A DNA stretch of 64,000 bases from assembly GCA_003049465.1 (NCBI GenBank), contig PYSS01000136.1, forward strand, positions 31,022 to 95,021, given 5' to 3'. The notes below the pieces were generated by a model. It was not told the DNA's origin, ran no database searches, and saw nothing but the letters and a program-made list of their open reading frames with translations. The DNA is from Magnaporthiopsis rhizophila. Lineage: Eukaryota > Ascomycota > Sordariomycetes > Magnaporthales > Magnaporthaceae. Of the stretch, positions 46,814 through 57,234 are shown one piece after another (position 1 is the first letter of the stretch; each line of letters starts with the position of its first letter). A program made the position numbers and the translations under genes.

Positions 46814-49800
46814 CTAAGCGCCTGCGGCAAGCGCGTTGAGGTATCCCGACCGCAGCATCGGTCTAGGGTCGAACCCGAGGTTCTCGTAGTTTTCCGCCGG
46901 GCCTCGCAGTCTGCCCGGCAGCGTCCGGTCCCATGCGCCACAGCCGTCTGACGCGGCCGTCTCTGCCCCTGGCGCACCTGACTCGCCGCCAGAGACGACC
47001 TCCCCGTTGCTGGCGGCCGTGCCATCGCTCTTGCTACTGTCTCTGTTCAGGACCGCCGCGGCGGCCGCCGACGCAGCCGCCGCGAGGTCCGTCGTGCTGG
47101 CCGCCGCAAGGTCCGCGAGGCGCTGCAAGCTCCGGCTAGCTGTGGCTTCGATGCCGCCCGACGCTGATGCTGACGAGGTCGGCCGGAGAGCGTTGGTCTC
47201 CATGGTCGCCATCTTTTGGCGGATGTCGTTGTCCCACGTCGACGGGGCCGTGTTGCCGCCCATGAGCTCGTTGGTGATCAGATCGCGCGCCTCCTCGCGC
47301 GTCTTGGGCACCCGCGCCAGCTCCGCCAGGCAGAGCCCAGCCAGGGCGACGACGTTGTGGTTCAGCGGGCTGAGCGCTACGTGGCTGGCCGTCAGGTCAT
47401 CCAGCAGGCCCTTGGCCGCCCACAGAAGCTCCGTCGACTGCGATGACGGCGTGAAGAGGTACGAGAGTAGCCGGCAGTGCCAATAGGCAAAGTGCAGTAC
47501 TGGATGTGACGTGGGCGTAATGCTGGTCGGGAAGTCCATACGCCACATCTCGATGCCGACCGCCAGCGACTGACTTAGCACCAGCTGGCTGGCCCCTGGC
47601 GCCAGGGTTAGCGGTCGCGCCGACGTGAGGAACGCCTCGACATAGTGGCCCAGCACGAAGCACAGCTTGACGAACTGGTAGCCCGACTCGCCCAGCAGGT
47701 TTCGAAGCCCCGGCCCGACGTGGATGCTGCCCTGCGGGATCAAGAGCCCCTGTGCCGTCCCTACGGCGTTGAACCGGTCCAGCGCCACGAGACTCCACCA
47801 CGCCCGGAGCGCCACCTTGTCTTCCGACTCGGCGTCCGAGTCGGGCCCTGGACAGCCATCCTCCATGACCTGCGCAGTCCGCAGCCCCATGGCGTATGCC
47901 ACCGCGACCGCCCGCCCAAGAAAGCTGGTTTTCGATGGGCTCCCGTGCTGCCCGCGCAGCGCAGCGGGCCCGTGATTGTCCGCCTCAATGGCCAGTAGCA
48001 GCAGACTCTGCAGGTGGACCAAGTCCGCCATATATGAGCCCCGCGAGCCGCCGTCCGACTCCCACTCGGATAGTAGACGATTCGCTGTTTTTGCGTCGCC
48101 CACGGCAGCCCCAGCAGGCATGGCATGGAAAGAATGCATGGTCGACACAAGAGCCTCGTGGAAGGCCCCCTGCAGCGCAGGTGGGCACTGTCCCAGCTTG
48201 GATTGAACAACGGTCTTGACGCTTGCTAGGAGCGGGAACGTGGGGTGGATGATGGTGAGATACCTGAAACACCGTGTTAGTCTGGTCACCGGAAAAGAAG
48301 AGGTCAACTACAGAACAGATAGTTACGCACCCGTGGAAGACGTTGTCGTCAATGTCACGACACGTCAGGGCAGGGACCCCGTCAACCAAGGCCGGCGGGT
48401 CGGCTACCGTAGGTGCCGCGGCCTCCACGGGGATGGTCGGCGGTTTTGAGGGCGTTTGCGGCTCTGGGACTGGAGCTGAGGGCGGGGCCGGGGCTAGCCT
48501 TGGAGCCAGGCGATTTGCGGAATATGGGGGCTTCTGTCCTGGTGCAGTCGGTGCCGGGTAGGTACGGGTCGGTCGAGGCTCTGACGTCCAGCCGGCGGTA
48601 GCAACGGGCTCGCTTGCAACTGGAGTGCTGAAGGCAGCTGTTTCCCCTAACATGCTCGAGAACGACCGCTTGGCATTTTCGTTTAGAGCGGTCGAAGCCG
48701 GGGACGAGAACGTATCTGACAACTCCCGTCTTGGCGCGACAGCCGACTGTTCTGTAAGCTCGCCCGTCAAGGCCTGGTTTCCAAGCCTACCCTCGATCGA
48801 GATGATTCTCTGTGCGAGGTCCTTGATATATCCTTTGCTGGGCCCCCGCTTTTGCGGTATCCGGCTGAATTCGCATGGACTCTGCGCGCGCCTGCAGTTG
48901 GTGCATGCCACTTCGCCTGGGTCGAAAAACGCGTCACACTTGACTTTTTTCCGCCGGCATTCGTCGCAGGCCCGGGAAACCTTTGAGCGTTTCCTCGGCG
49001 GTATGCTCTCCTCGTATGGCATCCCTGCGAACGCCATCTGCAGATGCGGTGGGAGCTGCATTTGTGGCTGTTGTGCAGGTTCGGAACGCGGCCCAGGTTG
49101 TTGTGCCTGGGGTGGTGGACGAGAAGGTTGCAGCGGGTGCTGTCGAGGCTGTTGCTGCTGCGCTGGGGGTTGTTGAGTTGGCTGTTGGGCCGGAGGCTGC
49201 GGCTGGTGAGCAGCGGGCGGCGCAGGGGGCAGCTGTTTTTGTTGCGCCTGATGCTGTGCAGGCACTGGCGTTGGTTGTTGCTGGCCCTGTGGCGAAGATT
49301 GTGGTGCTGCCGATACGTAGCGTTGCGGGACCTCGGCGGGTAGGCCCTGAGCATGATGATGATCTAGCCCCTGACTCTCCTGCGGTAATAATGGTAGGCC
49401 GTGTTGGATATGCATGTCCATCGCGGTTACCCGACCGTCTAGACTTGTTCCGTCGTTTGCCAAGCTGGATCCATCCACGTGGACATCCTGTATCTCCTGA
49501 GACTGGTGGCTTTCGGTAGACTCGATATGATTCACCGTGGCTCCATTGTTGTTCTCTGTCGACAGTTCGTGACTCTCGGTCATGGGTCCAGAATTCCCGG
49601 AAGAGGTATCGAGGTCGTCGGACACGGGAGTGGGGTTCTCGTTCGGGAGAGTTTCGGCCTCGGGAACGGGGTCTTGCCCCTCGGGCTCTGATTGATCGAT
49701 GCTGTCGATATGTGCGAGCCCCCCGTGGCCAGGAATCGCATGGTCTTCGTGTTGGTGGTCCGTAACGGTGACGATCTCGGCGCCATCTTGGTTCGTTGGA

Positions 49801-50192
49801 TCCTGTGCGTCATGAGGCAGCAAGGGCTCCTGGGTCTGCTCGTGGCCGACCGACGCCTCAGCCTCCTGCGCGGCAGCAGCGGCCGCCATCATGGGGGCGA
49901 GGCTGTCGCTCAAGCGTGCGGCGAGCTGCAACTCGTCGCTATCGTCGCCGCCCACCGAATGCCGCGATTCCCCCGCGGCGGGGGATAGTGGCGCCTCGTT
50001 TTTCAGCTGAGGCGAATCCATCGATGTCGTCGTCACCGGCGGCGGCAGCGGCTCGTCGAGCTGTAGCTGATGGACGGCCAGGTTGCCGCTGTCGTCATAG
50101 TAGCCCGCGATAGCCTGCCCGTCGGCCGCTGGAGAGGGGTACTGTTGCAGCAAGAGGCCGTCGGCGTCGCCCGGTGGTGCCGGCTTGTCCAT
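46814..50192 (-). CDS. Zn2Cys6 transcription factor, Rgt1-like
   Basis: Two exons: 50192-48331 and 48263-46814, giving 1103 residues. The intron is 67 bp (GTGCGT...TTTCAG). The N-terminal 400 residues are acidic and Gln/Pro-rich (possible activation or repression region). The zinc cluster (about residues 405-445) reads SRACDECRRKKVKCD... with spacing C-x2-C-x6-C-x10-C-x2-C-x6-C. It is followed by FSRIPQKRGPSKGYIKDLAQRI, the linker typical of yeast Rgt1 and its filamentous homologues; AmyR-type factors instead have KKRGLPTGYI. A fungal-specific regulatory domain follows (from NVFHGYLTIIHPTFPLL, rebuilt across the splice, through LRAWWSLVALDRFNA). In yeast Rgt1 represses hexose-transporter genes when glucose is low, so a sugar-responsive role is a reasonable inference but not shown. 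The C-terminus is uncertain: the frame stops after LNALAAGA, but a further exon (46757-46507) may be spliced on. Confidence 0.88.
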
Positions 50193-53100
50193 CGAAATAC
50201 CAGGCAGTGCCGGCGACCAGCAGCATTAGGTTAGCACCTGGGACCACCTGGTCGTCGAGGGCGGGGCCGAGCGGGATCGAAGGGCGTGTGCGATTCCCCT
50301 GCGAGGGGGTGGCATGTGCCGGTGCAGGAGGCGTGTGGGTTGTGTGGCTCGAGCGACGCTTCCTTCCCCGGCGTCCCTCCCCCTCCTGGAGCAACACCCA
50401 AGACACCTAGTCGTTGCGACAATGCGCAAAGCGCCAATCTACCAGTTGAGGCGGCCGTCGGCCAATCGCATCCGTTCGGGAGACAGAGCCGCCGGGATCC
50501 TTTGCAGAGCTATCGCATCAGTACCGGACATGGGTCGTTGGAGAAACAGTTCTGCGTGTTTTGTGCTTCTGCCCGTGGCTGGGAAACTAATTGATTGTGT
50601 TCTGCCTGCTAATTAACAAAATCCGACCGCCGCGCACAAAAGAAACACGGCGATGCGACGCCACCGGCGACAGGGCAATCTGGAGAGCATAGCATCCATA
50701 GCAGCATTGCCGGCAAAAGGGACTGCGCGGAGGCGAGGGAAAAGGCGGTTGTTGTGTGTCCAAGCGAGAGAGGAAAGACACACGTACCTTGTGGCCAGGA
50801 CGATGATATTCCGATGGAACAAATCCGGCCGTCCTGGGCTTTTTCACTCACGGAAGAGGAAGAACCAGCGAGCCGAGCTGGATGGAGTGTGGCTTTTTTT
50901 TTTTTTTTTTCTTTTTTCTTCCGCAGCCGCGTCTAGCTCTGACTGGGAGCTCGGTTCAATCAATCCACATTTACCCGAGGATGGTCCGGCCGTTACGTCA
51001 AGCCTCGGGATCTGCGACAGGGTTGCGTGCTTAGCTAATCGAACGGCTGGGCTTGGGTATGCCTGCTGCCAGAGGATGAATCTTGAAACGCGCAAACACC
51101 CGGCGCGTCTTGTCTATGATTTAGCCGGGCGCCTCTTCACACAAGCGAATGCACTCGGGTTCTTGGCGAACTGCCGTCGGCTCCGGCGGCTTCTTCAAGA
51201 GACGCGCACATCCGTGTTGGCTTGCTGGATTGGGACTGCGGGATCGCTGCAGGAGGAGCCCGCCTCTCCGGTTGTCGGATGATGGCGTGTAGCATGCGTC
51301 CCCATCGATTCTTTGCTTTCCTTCTGCTGTGACGCGTGGCTGACGCTAGAAACCGAGGAAGCCGTAATCACACCTAGGCTTCCTTCTCTACCCCTTCGAA
51401 ACAGGCGAGCGCATGCTCTAATCTTATGGGCTGAGGGGGTTCGCGTTCAGCTTTCCAAGAGCAAGCACCGATAGCCTGTATTTCCCCAGCTACCCAGTGT
51501 TGGCAAGCGAAAAGGAGCGTGAACTCCGCCCTGCCGGATGCGGGATGGCACTTAGACACTCCTTGACCCTCCGAAACGAGTCCCCGCTCCTGATCACCTC
51601 CGCCGGCAGACCCTGGCCTTGCGTTTTCCATCTCCTCACGTCTTCCAGACCCAACACAAACCAGAGGAATTCTGCTCAGCCCATCTCCCCACCAAAGGCC
51701 TATTCTAACCCTCATATCATCGCCAATAAACCTATCAATCGAATACTATTGGTAGCCCAGGCCAAGCCTCAATCAGCATCCATCCCGACCACCCGGCCAT
51801 GGTTAGAACCTACACTTGACGTTCTGTCCGCTCTCTGTTGATAGATAAGCACCGCCAGTCAACCAGGCTCACGCTTTCTTCCAGACAACTTACCGAGCCA
51901 GGACCAATGAGGGACGTGCCATTCCGTTCCTTCACACCCACCACCTAACCCCAAAACCCCACACCTCATAAGAAGCCCCGTGGGGTGGCCGCCCCATCAA
52001 GGGATGGCTTCGATGTCGTTGGCTCCCTCACGTCACACACAAAGTGCTTCGAAGAGGGGATGTCACCGCGCTGACGCAGTCGCCGACCATCAAATATGAT
52101 ACCTACTGTATCTTGCCGGCGTCCCCACTATAGCTGTGGTTTCTGGCCGTGGTCACGCGCTATACAGCTCATGTAGTTGCTCTATCCCGGGTCTTGGCGT
52201 CACGGATCTCCCTCCGGCGCGGCACTTGGCCGATGGAACAACTATCTCCCTCGGTGGACGACTGTCCCCGATGTCACATCGGGGTATCCGAGACTCTCGC
52301 CTCCTCCGAATCTTGCTGCTCGCTTCTTCCGTCGACTGGACCATATCCTGGCGGGTTAATCCGGAAGGACCGCGACGCATCTCCAGTGCTCAATATCAGT
52401 CATCCAGAATAAACAATGGGGTAGATACCGCACCAGACTCTGTTTAGCCGCAAGCGCCGGCGCGAAGACGCTGCTTTAGCACACTGGCCCAGCATCTAGA
52501 GCTGGATGCCGAGACACCGGTGCCAGATCTTGCCGGAACAGACATCCATACAGAAGAATGCGCCCGCCATTGGCACCTTGTTCTTTCCGTACGGGTGTTG
52601 TGTACTGCTTATTTCGGAGCCACGGCATCCACAGACATGATCTACCTCGCACTCACTCAGCAACTTGCCTGCAACACCAGGCCATTCATTGAGAAAATTC
52701 TTCGGATAATCAGGGTTTGCAATACCTTGAACCCGACAGAAAAGCATAGTAACTGGGGGACAGCACCCGGCGGAAAAAGATAGACAAGGCCTCGAGAATG
52801 GCCCCGTAAGCGGAACCAGAGGATCCTTAATTCCGGTTGCGGGAAGACGCCGGACAGGTATGTAATGTCTGCCAGTCCGCGGACGATCCGGGGTCGGTAG
52901 ATTACATAAAGGCCGACCGAAACTGCCACCTGCCACCTGCCGCCTGGCGCGTGGTGTGGGAGGGTCGACCCGGTCGCCGACAGGATCGGCGACGGATCTG
53001 CATGTCGGGAATCGGATCCGCCCGGTGTTTGTACACCACTGCAGTAAGAGACTTCCAATGTTTTCGAGCTTAGTTAACGCGCCTGGCGGCTCTCTTGCCG

Positions 53101-53538
53101 GAGACCGGCTGCTGCCCTCCAAGGGCTGGTAAGTCCCTAGTGATGGTTGATGAACGCAACGGCAACCTACCTGGTGCCAACAGACAGTGGCAGCTAGAAG
53201 AATTGATCGTGATTTGTTCTATTCCGAATGTAACGCGCATCTTTGGACAGACGGGACACTACCTGTCTTCTCGAAGCCGCGACTTCTTTGCCCTCACCTC
53301 GGTGCTCCTCCTCGCTCTGGACTGCAAAGCGCACTTCGCAATGCTAGAGAAAACGAACACATCTCAGTCAGCGCCGCAGAACACCTAACGGCTTTTTTTT
53401 TTATTATCGTCTTGGTTTCTGCAATATGCACAACCAGACGGGACGGGAGGGCTGAACCGGGTAGAGACATCCACCCGGGCAGGTCTTGGTCTCCACATCA
53501 TGATCGTCAAGATTGCTTTTGTGACTTTGACGGGTCTT
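50193..53538. other. About 3.3 kb, mostly empty; one weak small-protein candidate
   Basis: It holds the promoter side of the zinc-cluster gene, a 17-base T-run (50894-50910) and no recognisable conserved protein. The only frame I consider worth listing is at 52496-52747 on the minus strand. Confidence 0.45.
52496..52747 (-). CDS. Candidate small cysteine-containing protein (weak)
   Basis: I do not recognise a family. The last 50 codons of this frame contain six regularly placed cysteines (SECE, HVCGC, FFCMDVC, HRC) in a balanced composition, unlike the Arg/Pro-rich chance frames around it. The listed ATG (MLFCRVQG...) gives 83 residues. There is no signal peptide at this start; if the protein is secreted, a first exon further upstream would be required. 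A 57-bp internal segment with GTATTG...TTGCAG borders could be an in-frame intron. Existence as a gene is uncertain. Confidence 0.22.
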   Translation of the reverse strand: MLFCRVQGIANPDYPKNFLNEWPGVAGKLLSECEVDHVCGCRGSEISSTQHPYGKNKVPMAGAFFCMDVCSGKIWHRCLGIQL

Positions 53539-54426
53539 TTATGGTAGCGCCTCTTGCACCTGTTCTTGTTCTTCTTGGCTCCGCGCCTCGTCTTCTTGTT
53601 TCCGCTTCTCCCAGAACCCCTTGCCGTAGCTGACTAGTATCTCCTCTCCTTCGTTTATCCCACCGACAGGCCGCTCTCTTCTCCCACCGCCGGCCACAGC
53701 TCCAAGCCGCTTACCTCCCTTTTGTTGCTGCTGTTTCTGCTGCTGCTTCGCGAGCGCCTTCTTCCCCACGGGCAGCACAAACACCGCCATGGTCCACTCT
53801 CCCGTGACATGCACAGACGGCGACTCATTGGCCGCCGCACCACAACCACCCGGAGGACCGCAGCTTCCGGGTCGGGGCCGGGGCTGCGGCCGAGGGTCCC
53901 AAACTTCCCTGAACTCGGCGTTCGCGCGCTCCGCACCGGGCACGCCGCGGTAGTCGTTGACGAAGCGCGCCTCGTTGCCGCACCGCGCCGCGTCCACGGC
54001 CACATCGGCATCACGCGACAGCCATAGGTCATAGTCGGACTCTGCGTGGCTGTGCTGCTGCTGCGGCTGATGCTCGCCGTCATCATCGACATCAACCGTG
54101 CCCGGGTGCACCTCGCCCAGATACGGCAGGACCAGCGCGCCCGGCTCCAGCCTGCGCGCGGCAAACAGGCCACGCTGGCCGACCGCGGGGTGCCGCGGGT
54201 CCGTGATGGTACGGATCTCGACGGCGGCGCAGGGCCCGCGGCGCAGGTTACGCGGGACCGCGACTACTGCTGCATCGCCGGCGGGCTGGGCTGGGGCGAC
54301 CCGGATGGCGGCTATTTGGGAACTGGTCAGGGCTGGCGAGTGCCGTGGGGCGTAGAGGTAGGGTACGTCTTCTGGCCAGTTTTTGGGCAGGATGCGGGCG
54401 GGTTTACCGGGGGTTAAGGTCGCCAT
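53539..54426 (-). CDS. SET-domain protein
   Basis: A single exon of 295 residues; the ATG at 54426 is the first in frame. SET domains transfer methyl groups from S-adenosylmethionine to protein lysines. The motifs seen are GQRGLFAARRLEPGALVLPYLGEVH (SET-N, about residues 83-107, only the key parts cited), SDYDLWLSRD, NEARFVNDYRGV (in place of the classical RFxNHS) and GEEILVSYGKGFW near the C-terminus (in place of ELTxDYG). The second half is interrupted by Pro/Gly-rich and Lys/Gln-rich insertions (about residues 180-255). Post-SET cysteines are not evident. Similar short SET proteins are frequent in Pezizomycotina and their substrates are mostly unknown, so histone methylation should not be assumed. 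Confidence 0.8.
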   Translation of the reverse strand: MATLTPGKPARILPKNWPEDVPYLYAPRHSPALTSSQIAAIRVAPAQPAGDAAVVAVPRNLRRGPCAAVEIRTITDPRHPAVGQRGLFAARRLEPGALVLPYLGEVHPGTVDVDDDGEHQPQQQHSHAESDYDLWLSRDADVAVDAARCGNEARFVNDYRGVPGAERANAEFREVWDPRPQPRPRPGSCGPPGGCGAAANESPSVHVTGEWTMAVFVLPVGKKALAKQQQKQQQQKGGKRLGAVAGGGRRERPVGGINEGEEILVSYGKGFWEKRKQEDEARSQEEQEQVQEALP

Positions 54427-54775
54427 TGTGCATTTAGGACTCCTTTGCGGCTGCAGGACTCAGCCCGAGGGGAAGCATAGAACGAGAGGCCTGCGGCATG
54501 AGATTAGGTGTGAACTGGCTCGGATGGTCATCTCTGAGAGCTCGCTGTGATTGTTGCGCCCAGGGCTAAAAATGACATCCACCAACGAGCACATACTACT
54601 AATAAATCCGAAAGAACGGATTACATAGAATCTAGCCACTCTTAGACAATCACTATCCATTATTTGTGCCTCGAGAATTCGGATGAAGAGAGCATCGCAA
54701 CAAGGCATGCTGGCGCCCCATATTGCACAAGAATATAACCCCACAGCCGGCGGCCCCTCCCAACAAAGTTCATCC
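54427..54775. other. Intergenic between SET gene and tRNA
   Basis: AT-rich 349-bp spacer. It is shared upstream DNA of the SET gene (minus) and tRNA-Pro (plus). Nothing else was seen. Confidence 0.6.
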
Positions 54776-54870
54776 GGCCGCTTGGTCTAGGGGTATGATT
54801 GCCGCTTTGGGTTGTAATTCTTGATTACGCTGATTGCGGCAGGTCCCGGGTTCGATCCCCGGAGCGGCCC
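54776..54870 (+). tRNA. tRNA-Pro (anticodon UGG), intron-containing
   Basis: The acceptor stem GGCCGCT/AGCGGCC pairs perfectly, with discriminator C. The A box TGGTCTAGGGG and the T arm CCGGG-TTCGATC-CCCGG are canonical. The anticodon stem GCCGC/GCGGC encloses loop TTTGGGT, giving anticodon TGG at 54808-54810. A 23-nt intron (54812-54834) sits directly after position 37, the standard site for nuclear pre-tRNA splicing. It decodes proline CCA/CCN codons. Confidence 0.95.
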
Positions 54871-55120
54871 TCCAAATATCTTCGACAGTAAACTTGCATT
54901 TGTTGTTGATTTTCAGTTTTTTGCCACATTTTTTAAGTATTTAAGTATCTGCAGGCCTTTTAACTCTCTTTTACCATAAAACCGTGCGCATTCTTACCGA
55001 ACTTATTTTTACAGTTTGTGCCCAAACTACCTATCTACTCTTACACACCTTTTTTGGATCCTTTGTCACTCACGCAAACAGGGATATATCAAGACTCGGT
55101 ATGGCAAAACAAGAGACAGA

Positions 55121-56467
55121 TCAGAAACCCATCTGCTCCTCGAGCCACTCGGCGACAGGCTCCTCCACAGCTTCATCGCCCAGCTCGGCCGGCCCGACGG
55201 CGCGCAGGCGCACCCGCCACGCAGCCTCCTCCTCGGCGGCATCAAGATCCCCCTCCCACCTCCTGCTGCCCTCGAGCTCGGCAAACTTGACGCTGCGCTG
55301 CATCAGCGCCGCCAGGCGCCCCGCCTGCGACGCGAACCCGTTGCTGTCCATGCCGCCCAGCAGCCGCCGCCTGCGCCTGGCCGCCGCCGCCGCCGCCTTG
55401 CTCAGCTCCGTGGCGGTGTAGCTATAGCTGGCGCCGGTGGCGACTTCGGTCGGCGATTGGTGCAGGAGCAGCGCCGAGGGGATGCGCAGGCTCGACCCGC
55501 GGGGAGGAAATGTGTCATACCCTGAGCGGGAGATTTTGAAGATGATCTCGATTCTTCTGTCTTCGGTTAGGTCGGCGTGAAGCGGCCGGTCGAATGTTGG
55601 CGGCATCTCAAAGCCGGGGGTGTGAAAAAATAGACAGGGGCTGGCGAAGGGATCGAACAGGTTGGACGGGACGCTGAAAAGGGTCGGCATCAGCGTCTTG
55701 AGATAGTGGAATGTTGGCTCCAATCCCTCGTCGCCGTCCACCGGATTCCCTGCGTAGCGGGCGGGCGCAGCGCCACCAACGCACTGCGCCAGCGAGTTGT
55801 TGACGGGGTGGTCGGGCAGGAAGGTGGTCCAGTCGTAAATGCCATTGTGCAGGGCAACGCCGCGGACCGGCATGGGTATGGCCTGGTCGCACTCGGTCAG
55901 GGCGAGCGCGGCGGCCAGCGATGCGCCAAGGTAGGAGCCATAAGCGTAGATGTTGCGCCGGGGGGTTATCTGGGGCGCCAGGTTCTCCGTGATCCAGCGG
56001 TAGCCGAAGAGCACGTCATGCAGCGGCGTCGGCCAGTGCAGGACCGTGGGCGCCGTGTCGGTGGGGGACGGGGCCGGCCCATTGTCATAGTCGGTCTCTC
56101 GCCGTCTAAGTCGATCCACTAAGGCCGACTGGACGCTCTCCGTGCTGTCCACAGCGGTTTCCTCGGGCCAGCGGTAGTTGATGACGATAGTCGGGTAGGG
56201 ACGGGCAAAGCGTGGGAGGGGCGATGGCACTTCGGTAGGCCGCGAGAAGGGCGGGAGGCAGACCAATAAGGGGGTAGTCTCCGAGCGCCCCGCGAGGTTG
56301 TGCAGGCTGAGGGTGATGGAGCCGGACGAGGCGCACGGGACCTGGACATGCTCACAGTCGTCCGACTGATACCACGACGTAAACCATCTCCTTGACAGGT
56401 CGAGCAGCACCGCGCGTCTACCTGGGCGGGCAGTCACCAGACAGAGCTGCCTATGGCATATCGCCAT
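55121..56467 (-). CDS. Alpha/beta-hydrolase-fold protein, probably non-catalytic
   Basis: A single exon of 448 residues starting at the ATG at 56467. The order of elements fits an alpha/beta hydrolase. PLLVCLPPFSRP and TIVINYRWP are the early strands, and LHDVLFGYRWITENLA is the helix before the elbow. YAYGSYLGASLAAALAL is the nucleophile-elbow region, followed by VRGVALHNGIYDW. A late segment ALLLHQSP could carry the usual histidine/loop. In the elbow (G-S-Y-L-G) the central nucleophile position reads tyrosine rather than serine, so classical esterase chemistry is doubtful. Similar proteins without a canonical GxSxG occur widely in Sordariomycetes and remain uncharacterised. An Ala/Arg-rich stretch near residue 360 is low complexity. 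It is divergently transcribed from the TOK channel gene across 767 bp. The fold call is moderate; no function can be assigned. Confidence 0.7.
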   Translation of the reverse strand: MAICHRQLCLVTARPGRRAVLLDLSRRWFTSWYQSDDCEHVQVPCASSGSITLSLHNLAGRSETTPLLVCLPPFSRPTEVPSPLPRFARPYPTIVINYRWPEETAVDSTESVQSALVDRLRRRETDYDNGPAPSPTDTAPTVLHWPTPLHDVLFGYRWITENLAPQITPRRNIYAYGSYLGASLAAALALTECDQAIPMPVRGVALHNGIYDWTTFLPDHPVNNSLAQCVGGAAPARYAGNPVDGDEGLEPTFHYLKTLMPTLFSVPSNLFDPFASPCLFFHTPGFEMPPTFDRPLHADLTEDRRIEIIFKISRSGYDTFPPRGSSLRIPSALLLHQSPTEVATGASYSYTATELSKAAAAAARRRRRLLGGMDSNGFASQAGRLAALMQRSVKFAELEGSRRWEGDLDAAEEEAAWRVRLRAVGPAELGDEAVEEPVAEWLEEQMGF

Positions 56468-57234
56468 GACCGGCGCTAACTAACACCCTCCACAGCGGGA
56501 TTCCGTCATGGACCCTTCTCCGCGGCTTGTGTTCTAGCGCATGCCATCAATCGTTGGCGTCGGCTGCGAACTGAACCACCAGCCAAGACTATAGCTGTGA
56601 CTAGGATTCGGCTCAGGTAGACAAGACAGGGTGGCGTATGACAGACAATGGCGAGACTGGCAGAATCTGGTGGTGTCATTGGACCTCTCGCCGACGATCC
56701 GGCGAGCTGATAAAAAATTGGGTGCCCACCATGGGTATCTCGCTGGAAACCCAGACGCACAGGCGCTCAGCCAATCAGGACCCCTGTGGATGTCTTGCTA
56801 GCGCCTGCCGTTGCGACCAGAAAAATCAAGCTTCAGCACCACGCGGTGAAGACGCCCCTACCAGCAGGCCACGAGGAGAAAGCGCTAGGTGAAACCAGAC
56901 GTCATTGGGGAAAAGAGCATGGGACTTGGTTTTTGTGAATGGGCCGAGCGTAGATGCCAAATTGGAGAAACACACCCTTGCCCCATGGCCTTTAACTGCC
57001 AGAAACTCCTTCTTTTTTGATCGCCAGACTTGGGCGGCCTTGGTTTCTCGCTTTTTCCGCTTTCTTTCCTTTTCTTTTGTTTTTTTCTTCTTTCCACTGG
57101 ACATCGCCCGTCGTATCGCGAGACTTCTGACCGCCATGGCAAGTTGAACATTGCTGAGCACCTCGTCGGCTCCTTTTTTTAAATCTTCCCTTTTCTAAGC
57201 TTTGTTCGCTCTCTCTACCCACAACCCAGCCGCC
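56468..57234. other. Divergent promoter region (hydrolase-fold gene / TOK channel)
   Basis: A 767-bp spacer between two divergent start codons. The side nearest the TOK gene is T/CT-rich (57000-57200), typical of a fungal core promoter and leader. No gene was recognised. Confidence 0.55.

Noticed and set aside
46507..47025. Separate 172-codon gene on the minus strand
   Set aside because: Its first half is a shadow of the zinc-cluster exon. Only the last 250 bases look coding, and these are treated as a possible extra exon.
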